Part shown: positions 14,663 to 21,026 of the stretch, in pieces
Position numbering within the stretch: position 1 is the first letter of the stretch
Layout of the letters: every line of letters begins with the position of its first letter
NCBI GenBank assembly: GCA_014874235.1
Contig: JACWAC010000002.1
Span: 1-21,026 of the forward strand
Source: Thermoplasmatales archaeon
GTDB taxonomy: Archaea > Thermoplasmatota > Thermoplasmata > Thermoplasmatales > GCA-001856825
Length of the DNA stretch: 21,026 nucleotides
Reading direction: 5' to 3'
Made by a program: the position numbers and the translations under genes
Notes under the pieces: generated by a model
The model's database searches: none
What the model saw: the letters and a program-made list of their open reading frames with translations, nothing else
Told to the model about the DNA's origin: nothing

Positions 14663-16153
14663 TTGAAAAATTCCTCATTCGCGCACCCTCAATTGACTAA
14701 TGAAGAGAGAAGAAGCCGCGTGGTTGCAGTTGCGATAGTCATGACTGGAGTGACGATGAGCGCCATTGATACCACCGCCGTCGTTCTCGGGCTCCCGGTG
14801 ATGAAGACAGACCTTCATTCCGATATCATAACTATGGTGTGGGTGATAATGGCCTACCTTCTCGTCACAACGATCGCAACTACCCAGGTCGGAAGACTGG
14901 GGGATATGTTTGGAAGGGTCAGGATGTACAATCTTGGGTTTGCGCTCTTCACTGTATTTTCACTGTTCTGCGGTTTCTCACAGAACGGCACCGAGCTCAT
15001 TCTTTTCAGGATACTTCAGGGTCTGGGTGGAGCTTTCATATACGCCAACGCTGGTGCTATTTTGGCCGATACCTTCCCACCTAATGAGAGAGGAAAGGCG
15101 TTTGGATACAATGGTGTGGGATGGTCTCTGGGAGCAATCCTCGGAATACTGGTTGGAGGTGCATTCGTGACGTTCCTAAGCTGGAGATATATTTTCTTCA
15201 TCAACGTACCAATAGGTATTGCAGCCACCCTGGCTGGCTATTACCTGTTGAAGGAGAAATCGCCAAGGGTGAAAGAAAGCCTGGACTACGGCGGACTTGT
15301 TCTGCTGGGAGCGGGACTCTTTGCGATCCTCTACGGAATTTCCAACACCACGAGCACGGGTTTGAACAATCTGTCAATCCTGGAAATGCTCCTCGGCTTC
15401 CTTATGATATTCGCATTCATTTTAGTCGAGAGACGCGTCAAGCACCCTCTGCTCGATCTCTCAATTCTCAGGAGCAGGATTCTGACCGCTTCGATATTTG
15501 CGGCATTCTTCCAATCCCTGGCCACATTCGCTGTGCTGTTCCTGATCATAATGTATCTCCAGGGGCCTAGAGGGTTCTCTCCGTGGAGTTCTTCAATACT
15601 TCTCATCCCGGGTTACATTCTTGGAGGCGTAGTTGCCCCCCTTTCTGGAAGGTTTTCCGATAGGGTCGGTGCGAGAATTGTAGCGACACTGGGACTCTCG
15701 GTGCAGATAGTTGGAATTCTGATCTATCTGACCTTTGGGTTGTCGACTTCACTCTATGTTGTAGTCCTTGGGGCGGTAGTATACGGCTCGGGAAACAGTG
15801 CATTCTTTGCACCAAACAACAGTGCGGTGATGTCTAGCGCACCTCCGAAGGCATACGGAGTAACGAATGGTTTGCTGAGAACGATGGCAAACATGGGAAT
15901 GCTCAGTAGCTTTTCGTTGGCTCTGCTCATTGCCTCCTTATCCATTCCGAGAGCCTACGCCTTCCAGATATTTGTCGGTGCCGGAAAAATTGACGGCCAG
16001 CTGTCTTCGGCCTATATCGCAGGGATGCACACAGCACTCCTTTCTTCCATAGCACTCCTCCTCGTTGCGATAATACTTTCAATATTGAGAGGAAAGGAAT
16101 CGAGAAACGCTCCAAGAATCCCTCAGGGCACCTTGGAGAATAAGAGCAACTGA
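14663..16153 (+). CDS. MFS drug:H+ antiporter, DHA2/EmrB-QacA type (14 helices)
   Basis: A 496-residue multidrug-type exporter. TM1 VVAVAIVMTGVTMSAIDTTA holds the acidic residue and pattern typical of EmrB/QacA. Motif A is GRLGDMFGRVRMY, motif B is LFRILQGLGGAFIYANA, and the motif C region is LGAILGILVGGAFV, followed by the subfamily mark WRYIFFINVPIG. The length and helix count (about 14) fit DHA2. The TTG at 14663 is the only start that keeps the short tail before TM1; upstream the frame is open to about 14603 without ATG or GTG. No strong Shine-Dalgarno or TATA is evident. Substrates may be toxic organics or lipophilic acids. Confidence 0.88.
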   Translation: MKNSSFAHPQLTNEERRSRVVAVAIVMTGVTMSAIDTTAVVLGLPVMKTDLHSDIITMVWVIMAYLLVTTIATTQVGRLGDMFGRVRMYNLGFALFTVFSLFCGFSQNGTELILFRILQGLGGAFIYANAGAILADTFPPNERGKAFGYNGVGWSLGAILGILVGGAFVTFLSWRYIFFINVPIGIAATLAGYYLLKEKSPRVKESLDYGGLVLLGAGLFAILYGISNTTSTGLNNLSILEMLLGFLMIFAFILVERRVKHPLLDLSILRSRILTASIFAAFFQSLATFAVLFLIIMYLQGPRGFSPWSSSILLIPGYILGGVVAPLSGRFSDRVGARIVATLGLSVQIVGILIYLTFGLSTSLYVVVLGAVVYGSGNSAFFAPNNSAVMSSAPPKAYGVTNGLLRTMANMGMLSSFSLALLIASLSIPRAYAFQIFVGAGKIDGQLSSAYIAGMHTALLSSIALLLVAIILSILRGKESRNAPRIPQGTLENKSN

Positions 16154-16257
16154 TTCTGCAAATGTTACGGCTTTCTTTGGATTTGTAGAGTAAGATTATC
16201 TTTCCTTTCGAATATTGTAACATAACCTTCAATTAGTTGGAAATGTATTTTTTGATT

Positions 16258-16767
16258 ATGGTGAACAAAACAGTACTTGCTACTGTAGTTATCGTGATAA
16301 TTGCAGTGGTTGTAGTGGGCGCCTACAGCGCTGTGACGGCTTACGGTCACGGAACGCTTAAACTATCTGCCGCAGATAACCCAGTGAACGGTGGAGTTAC
16401 CGATGTGTTCATCACCTTTTCTGCAATTTCACTGCACAGCAACTCCAGTGGATGGACCAACTACACGCTCTCTTCAAAAACGGTCAACATTTTCGGGGTA
16501 TCACTCAACAATTCCTCTTTCCTTGGCTCTATATCCATTCCGGCAGGAAAATACACGATGATGCGAGTCTATATTTCGGCCGTCTCGGTTGAAATCGCAG
16601 GAATGAACGAGTCCTTCAACCTCTCGTCTCACTCTGCCTTCCTGAACCATCCCTTTACAGTAGCGGCCTCTTCCACCACGAGCCTCACATTTGAATTCAA
16701 CCTGACCCAATGCTTGAACATGAACGCCAAGGTATTTACTCCATACATTGGGGTAGTAGCATCGTAA
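16258..16767 (+). CDS. Membrane-anchored exported DUF4382-like protein
   Basis: Counting from the ATG at 16258, the protein is about 169 residues. A TM anchor or uncleaved signal comes first (TVLATVVIVIIAVVVVGAYS), so the rest is outside the cell. The exterior domain resembles DUF4382: LSAADNPVNGGVTDVFITFS, then the SGW strand and the LGSISIPAGKYTMMRVYIS core. At least six N-glycosylation sequons (such as NSS, NYT, NES and NLT) fit a glycosylated archaeal surface protein. Longer starts exist (TTG 16237, ATG 16243) but add a second hydrophobic patch and seem less likely. The function of DUF4382 is unknown. It converges on the secreted phosphoesterase gene with a 33-bp gap. Confidence 0.75.
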   Translation: MVNKTVLATVVIVIIAVVVVGAYSAVTAYGHGTLKLSAADNPVNGGVTDVFITFSAISLHSNSSGWTNYTLSSKTVNIFGVSLNNSSFLGSISIPAGKYTMMRVYISAVSVEIAGMNESFNLSSHSAFLNHPFTVAASSTTSLTFEFNLTQCLNMNAKVFTPYIGVVAS

Positions 16768-16800
16768 CGCTATTTGCCAGACCCCATTCCTGAGTAGAGG

Positions 16801-18279
16801 CTATCGCCTGATGCTCCTCCGCATGAGTACGAAGACAACGGCTGAAACCACAATGACTGCCAGAATGAGCATCCCATAGATCAGATATGGTGGGGTGGAT
16901 GTACCAGGGTGATCTTCCTTCACATAATAAGAACTGGAAACCTGTGATAGACTGAAGTTAGATGAGCCTTGAAGGGAATAAGCCAACTTCGATAAGTTGA
17001 ACTGAAATCTCATCGGGAAGAGGGAGCCAATATTGTTGTACTGATAAACGGTGCTCTGGCTGAAATCTAGACCACTCCTGTTGAATTCTAGGAAGGATGT
17101 ATTGAATTGGAGGGGTGGCCTGCTGATATCTCCGTTCGCATAGCTGATGTTGAAATTGAAGAAGTCCAAGGGTACGTTAGACCTCGAGACTAGGGGATTG
17201 AGTGGGGGCATTCCCCAGTTGTAGTCTATAAAGGCAAGAATAGAGGTGTGGGTCAACACAGTGTTAGAGACATAATTCTCCTTCGCATAAGGAGAAATGA
17301 CTATGAATGGGACCCTAAATCCTAGTTGGAGGCTCCCTATGGACGGCGGAGGAATCTGGTCATAATAGCCTCCCCCCTCATCGTAAGTGACGAAGATTGC
17401 AGTACTATTCCAAATCTTACTATTCATGACCATCTCCACGATGTTGAACAGCCATATTTCGCCTATCAGTATGTTTGATGCAGGGTGTTGATCGAAATTC
17501 TGTGCTCCTCCTCCTACTGGTGAAACCCAGGTCACGCTTGGCAGTCTTCCACTAATCACGGAATTTGTAAAATTATCCCAAGAATCGATGTGAGAGGACT
17601 TCACTCCTATCCCTTCGATAAAGTTTAGTGGGTACGTAAAGGAGGAAGGATTCAGGAAATAGTAAGCCCACGATACCCCGTAGGAATCCATTTCTGAAAA
17701 AATGGTATCGTTGTAAAGAACGTATGGAGGAGGGGAAAGCTGGTCTTGTTTCACCGGAGAGTAACCTGCAAGACCGTACAACCGATTCGGAAGGGTTTCG
17801 CTCAGAACCGAACTGAAATACATGTCACCGATCCCATAATTCTGCGCAAGTGCCCATTCAATTGCCGTTTGATTTACACTGAAATAGGATAACGAACTCG
17901 GACCCGAACCATTTAGAAAGCCATTCATACTGCCGTTGTTCCAGTCCCGATGATAGTTGTAGTAACCCTCATAAGGATTCGAGGTCGAGTAGCTACCAGT
18001 GGGTACAGGAGTCAGGTTCTGAGCTACCGGACGGCTCAGCAGGTTATAAGGGATTGATACTCCTTTGGCGATATTCCCGGATCGAGTTTTGCCATATACT
18101 CCAAAGAGGTTGTCAAAGCTGTGATTTTCCATCATCAGGATGATTAGATGTTTGATAGGCGTCTTCTTATTGTTCTGAATGCTTGCAGAAGCCGATCCAA
18201 TCTCGCCTATCATGATGAGAACAACAAGTAAGGCCGTAAGTTTTGTTGACATATTTCTTTCATTTTTCAGAAGAATCAT
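16801..18279 (-). CDS. Exported, membrane-tethered phosphoesterase (acid phosphatase/phospholipase C family)
   Basis: A 492-residue PF04185-type phosphoesterase. A signal peptide (LTALLVVLIMIGEIGSASAS) precedes the catalytic domain with LMMENHSFDNLFG (49-60), the metal motif TYDEGGGYYDQIPPP (298-312) and HTS (344-346). A C-terminal TM helix (about 466-486) followed by RRSIRR anchors it with the enzyme outside, where it could take phosphate from organophosphates or phospholipids at low pH. The domain carries many N-glycosylation sequons. The ATG at residue 10 (18252) is a plausible alternative start; the first ATG has GGAG 10 nt upstream. It is about 77 bp downstream of the four-helix membrane protein gene on the same strand and may be co-transcribed. 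It is a distant paralog of the cytosolic enzyme at 832. Confidence 0.9.
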   Translation of the reverse strand: MILLKNERNMSTKLTALLVVLIMIGEIGSASASIQNNKKTPIKHLIILMMENHSFDNLFGVYGKTRSGNIAKGVSIPYNLLSRPVAQNLTPVPTGSYSTSNPYEGYYNYHRDWNNGSMNGFLNGSGPSSLSYFSVNQTAIEWALAQNYGIGDMYFSSVLSETLPNRLYGLAGYSPVKQDQLSPPPYVLYNDTIFSEMDSYGVSWAYYFLNPSSFTYPLNFIEGIGVKSSHIDSWDNFTNSVISGRLPSVTWVSPVGGGAQNFDQHPASNILIGEIWLFNIVEMVMNSKIWNSTAIFVTYDEGGGYYDQIPPPSIGSLQLGFRVPFIVISPYAKENYVSNTVLTHTSILAFIDYNWGMPPLNPLVSRSNVPLDFFNFNISYANGDISRPPLQFNTSFLEFNRSGLDFSQSTVYQYNNIGSLFPMRFQFNLSKLAYSLQGSSNFSLSQVSSSYYVKEDHPGTSTPPYLIYGMLILAVIVVSAVVFVLMRRSIRR

Positions 18280-18356
18280 TTAAGGTGAACTCCCTTGGAT
18301 AACAGCCATCTAGTTGTTATGCAGCTCACTCTGGCCCCTTCATGCCAAACTCCACC

Positions 18357-18845
18357 TCATGAAGTCTTCTGAAATTGATTATCAGACGTCTTTTCTATCC
18401 TCTTGAGGACTACCAAACCAGCTATTAATGCTGCTAGAACTGACGTGAAAAGTACATCGTAAATGCCAGGGATATAAGAAAGCGAGCCGGGGTACTTTGA
18501 TACCCCAAAGAGATATGTCGCAAATTGTGAAGCTGTCAGCCCAGCCCCCAGCGTGGAATATGTAGCAATATCTGAAATCAAGAAGAGTGCAAGTAGTCCA
18601 GAACCGATTGTACCTGCAATTCCTAGACTTCGTTTAGGAGATATTATTAATATTACACCCCCGATCAAGCTTACTATTGCAACAGCTAACATGCCATACC
18701 AGTGAATGAAATATGGCTTGGCAATACCGAAGTCCGTCTGGAGATTCTTATCTGTTCCCAGGATTGTCACGGCGAAGATGAATGCCAAAATGAGAAGGAT
18801 TCCCTGGATTCTAAAATTGGAGCCTTTCTTTCTAGTATCGGCCAC
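18357..18845 (-). CDS. Membrane protein with four predicted helices, function unknown
   Basis: A 162-residue protein starting at GTG. The hydrophobic segments are about IQGILLILAFIFAVTILG, WYGMLAVAIVSLIGGVILII, IAGTIGSGLLALFLISDI and VLFTSVLAALIAGLVVL, with short charged ends. No enzymatic motif, Cys pair or metal-binding set is visible and I recognise no family. A TATA box 25 nt upstream places the transcript start at the GTG (leaderless), which supports this start. It precedes the anchored phosphoesterase gene on the same strand. Confidence 0.75.
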   Translation of the reverse strand: MADTRKKGSNFRIQGILLILAFIFAVTILGTDKNLQTDFGIAKPYFIHWYGMLAVAIVSLIGGVILIISPKRSLGIAGTIGSGLLALFLISDIATYSTLGAGLTASQFATYLFGVSKYPGSLSYIPGIYDVLFTSVLAALIAGLVVLKRIEKTSDNQFQKTS

Positions 18846-18865
18846 GTCTTGTTATCCAAATGTTG

Positions 18866-18876
18866 ATATTTATAGG
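18866..18876 (-). promoter_or_regulatory. TATA box of the four-helix membrane protein gene
   Basis: The minus strand CCTATAAATAT is a near-consensus archaeal TATA box centred 25 nt before the GTG at 18845. It is the clearest leaderless promoter in the window. Confidence 0.65.
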
Positions 18877-19039
18877 TTTCTTGATTTCTTTAGTCCCGAT
18901 TAAAGGAAATACCAAGCAGGAACTGCGGAAAATTGATACATCATTGTTTAGGAGAATTGGCCAAAGGATAATCTCCAGCTTCGTTTCAACATATTGGAAG
19001 CGTAATCAAGACTCGACCTGATAGTTTGGCTGGGCGGAT

Positions 19040-20032
19040 CTACGGTCGGTCTCTCCTTTTCACTAATTCACCTGCGACGTGGGCTTCCTTGGGTATAAAT
19101 GTCATGTCTGTAATTCCGTCCTTTGTTGTCCCAGAAAATCCGCACGTGCTGCACAATATTTCTCTGAGGTTGATCTGGTTTGACAGCATTGACCCGCATG
19201 AGGGACACTGCAACAAGTCTTTCATGGCTCGTAACGAGCTTGACCCGGAAGTATACTTCTGCAAAAGGAAGAAAGTTGTTGGAAAAATCGGTAATTCTCT
19301 AAAAATGATGCCTGAGTTGTACAGGAACCTAACCGGAAGTGAGCGAAGCAGGGAATAATCTTCCAATCCGCTTGAAATCATCGCAATCACCTTGAAACCA
19401 GCATCCTTAAAGAGATTCCTGATGAATGACCGCTTATAGGAGAAAGTGGGATATGCCGCTGGATGGACCGAAACGATGTCTCGGTTTGAAAATGTTATAC
19501 TATCTCTCTTCGAACCGTTCGAAATATCGTAAGAAGAATGGAATCTTATGTCATCAATGAGAGTCGAAAACGATGGTCTTTGACCGACAGAGATTAACAG
19601 ATAACCCTCCGGAACAATGATCCTGAGAAGTTCATCGAGTACTTGAAACGGTTTGGATACAAAATCAAAGACGCGGACGATTACAACTGTCGAAAAAGAA
19701 TTGTCAGAGAATGGTAGGTGATATAGATTAGACGCGATGTACAAAGCATCTCTCCGAAAATACTTCGACTTGACCTCTTTTAGGAATGACTGGTTGATGT
19801 CGGTTGTGACATATTCGCTTGCATAGTTCTGTATTACACCACTCAGACGGCCGTTTCCCGGGCCAGCTTCCAAAATCCTTCTCCCATCCGCCTGTTCCAA
19901 AAAATTAGACAGAATCTCTTTTTCGAGTAAATTGACTTTTTCTCTACCCTTCCAAAGCGAAACAAAGTCGAATTTTTCAAATTTGCTTACGGTTTCTGAA
20001 TTCTCCGAATATTTTTCGCTATGTTCCTTCAA
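19040..20032 (-). CDS. SAM-dependent class I methyltransferase with C-terminal zinc ribbon
   Basis: A 330-residue protein. The Rossmann methyltransferase domain has motif I LEAGPGNGR (54-62), the acidic end of the second strand at TTDIN (76-80), the LPFSDNSFSTVV strand (106-117) and EGYLLISVG (142-150), as in Methyltransf_11. After a linker a Trm112-like zinc ribbon follows with CPSC (C276, C279) and CSTC (C294, C297). Such built-in Trm112-type modules are found in small-molecule and glycan or lipid methyltransferases. The frame starts at TTG (20032); an in-frame stop lies two codons upstream, so there is no earlier start. A TATA-like CAATAAAGAG (near 20067) fits that start. The substrate is unknown. 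It is divergent from a second methyltransferase gene. Confidence 0.87.
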   Translation of the reverse strand: MKEHSEKYSENSETVSKFEKFDFVSLWKGREKVNLLEKEILSNFLEQADGRRILEAGPGNGRLSGVIQNYASEYVTTDINQSFLKEVKSKYFRRDALYIASNLYHLPFSDNSFSTVVIVRVFDFVSKPFQVLDELLRIIVPEGYLLISVGQRPSFSTLIDDIRFHSSYDISNGSKRDSITFSNRDIVSVHPAAYPTFSYKRSFIRNLFKDAGFKVIAMISSGLEDYSLLRSLPVRFLYNSGIIFRELPIFPTTFFLLQKYTSGSSSLRAMKDLLQCPSCGSMLSNQINLREILCSTCGFSGTTKDGITDMTFIPKEAHVAGELVKRRDRP

Positions 20033-20251
20033 TTTTCATCAGTCATCTACTACAGAGACCGCCTCTTTATTGAATTTTCCACTCCATACTGGAATGATAT
20101 CTCTCCCTTTCTTAGTGATCTAACCTCAGATTCCAAGTAACGGATCGGGAATTACTTGCGTCTTGAATATCTAGAATATCTTTGCCATAATCTTGTCTGG
20201 ATGAACCTCATCCTTTCCCTGCGTATATTGGCGTCACACTTATCACTAATG

Positions 20252-20258
20252 TTTATTA
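20252..20258 (+). promoter_or_regulatory. TATA box of the truncated methyltransferase gene
   Basis: TTTATTA is centred 26 nt before the GTG at 20281. It lies in the 248-bp spacer between the two divergent methyltransferase genes, in which I see no other gene. The spacing suggests leaderless transcription and decides the GTG start. Confidence 0.5.
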
Positions 20259-20280
20259 GGTCATTTTGTTTTAATTCAGC

Positions 20281-21026
20281 GTGGACCTGAATTTCGAAGA
20301 ATACTATGATAATCTAGACAGGATCTTCTCTGCGGCAGCTCCTATCTATGATCAGAAAATTCAGGCCAATTTCATCAACGTCGGAATAAGAGAGAAAGAG
20401 GTGGAGTCTGTGGTAAAGCACTATAGGGGAGGATGGAAAGTACTCGAGATAGGTTGTGGAACTGGAGAAGAAGCTAAAAAAGTTATGGAGGCAACGAGAT
20501 GTAAACTCACGTGCATAGACGTTTCTAAAGGAATGTTGGATTATGCCTTATCAAAGATTGAAAAGAGTGGTCTCGGAAGCAACTTTCGAGCCACGAGAAT
20601 TCCTGCATCTTCCATAGGCTCTATTGAAGGAAAATTCGGAATAATTTATTCTTTCAACGGAGCTTTGAACAACGAACCTCAATTAACTAAATTTTTCAAA
20701 TCACTGGAAGATTTGGTTGAATCGGGAGGGTATTTCATAGTGAGCGTCAGGAACAGGCTTTCATTTGGGGAAGCTATCGTAGACCTTGTTCGCTTCAGAT
20801 TCGGGGACATGTTTGAGAGGATCAATGGAGAGATGATTGTAGAAGTAGTAGGAAGAGCTGTTAGGTCGCATTATTTTTACAACAAGGAATTTCTAGATTT
20901 GGTTCCCTCAAGCTTCAAGCTTGAACAGATGCGTGGACTTGGAATATTTGCAATTCCGTCATTCCAAGAGAAGATAAAACCTGAAGGTGCAATATCACTT
21001 TTGAAAAGACTGGAAACTGCGTTCAC
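20281..21026 (+). CDS. SAM-dependent methyltransferase, 3'-truncated by the window edge
   Basis: The frame runs from a GTG to the last base without a stop, giving 248 residues. Motif I is VLEIGCGTGEEA (54-65), the acidic residue of the second strand is D80 in IDVSKGM, and motif post-II includes IIYSFNGALNN. The VESGGYFIVSVRN strand (motif III region) follows, typical of Methyltransf_11/25-like enzymes. The N-terminal FSAAAPIYDQKI resembles the AAPxYD helix found before the Rossmann domain in UbiE-like enzymes. The frame, start and domain order are convincing. The substrate and the missing C-terminus are unknown; the gene probably continues with more of its pathway to the right. Confidence 0.85.
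   Translation, partial: MDLNFEEYYDNLDRIFSAAAPIYDQKIQANFINVGIREKEVESVVKHYRGGWKVLEIGCGTGEEAKKVMEATRCKLTCIDVSKGMLDYALSKIEKSGLGSNFRATRIPASSIGSIEGKFGIIYSFNGALNNEPQLTKFFKSLEDLVESGGYFIVSVRNRLSFGEAIVDLVRFRFGDMFERINGEMIVEVVGRAVRSHYFYNKEFLDLVPSSFKLEQMRGLGIFAIPSFQEKIKPEGAISLLKRLETAF

Noticed and set aside
15121..15570. 149-codon plus-strand frame inside the EmrB/QacA-type gene
   Set aside because: It is out of frame with a clear 14-helix transporter and has no recognisable domain or start signal.
18299..18320. ATAACA/TGTTAT inverted repeat before the anchored phosphoesterase
   Set aside because: The 6-bp arms in A/T-rich DNA are too short to separate from chance.
1..21026. CRISPR arrays, insertion sequences, transposases, rRNA genes
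   Set aside because: I saw no regularly spaced repeats, no transposase or integrase motifs and no rRNA-like sequence in the window.

Overview
The window looks archaeal and most resembles a moderate-GC member of the Thermoplasmata (a Thermoplasma/Picrophilus/Cuniculiplasma-like acidophile). The evidence is a two-domain protein disulfide oxidoreductase with CQYC and CPYC sites, a 2-keto-3-deoxygluconate-type aldolase, an archaeal NEMF/Rqc2 homolog, a tRNA without encoded CCA, secreted proteins rich in N-glycosylation sequons, and TATA-like boxes about 20-29 nt upstream of several start codons (leaderless transcription). The lineage is an inference; no rRNA is present.

Layout, left to right. 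(1) 1-3570 looks like accessory DNA: a 5'-truncated DpnI-like methyl-directed endonuclease, a phosphoesterase without a signal peptide, and a DNA methyltransferase whose last codons run into the 3' end of a tRNA(CAT) gene. This arrangement is typical of an island at a tRNA 3' end. (2) 3675-5067: a disulfide oxidoreductase and a HAD phosphatase, divergent around a perfect 9-bp inverted repeat. (3) 6547 down to 5051: an operon of KDG-type aldolase, TusA-like protein and a small unknown protein. (4) 8883-6622: one polypeptide carrying two ECF-type ABC ATPase domains and a purine-type phosphoribosyltransferase domain, the most unusual gene here. (5) 9089-11849: two MFS carriers in tandem. (6) 14287-11792: an abutting MBL-fold hydrolase and NEMF/Rqc2 pair. 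(7) 14384-16153: a small uncertain ORF and a 14-helix EmrB/QacA-type MFS transporter. (8) 16258-18845: envelope genes, namely an anchored DUF4382-like protein, an exported membrane-tethered phosphoesterase and a four-helix membrane protein. (9) 19040 to the end: two divergent SAM methyltransferases, one with a C-terminal zinc ribbon and one cut by the window end.

Overall the window mixes membrane transport (three MFS proteins and ECF energizing ATPases), sugar-acid and nucleobase metabolism, ribosome quality control and surface enzymes, with a restriction/modification-flavoured region next to a tRNA. The main novelty candidates are the ECF ATPase-phosphoribosyltransferase fusion, which may couple nucleobase uptake to salvage, and the DpnI-like enzyme with altered catalytic and zinc positions in a possible tRNA-linked island.
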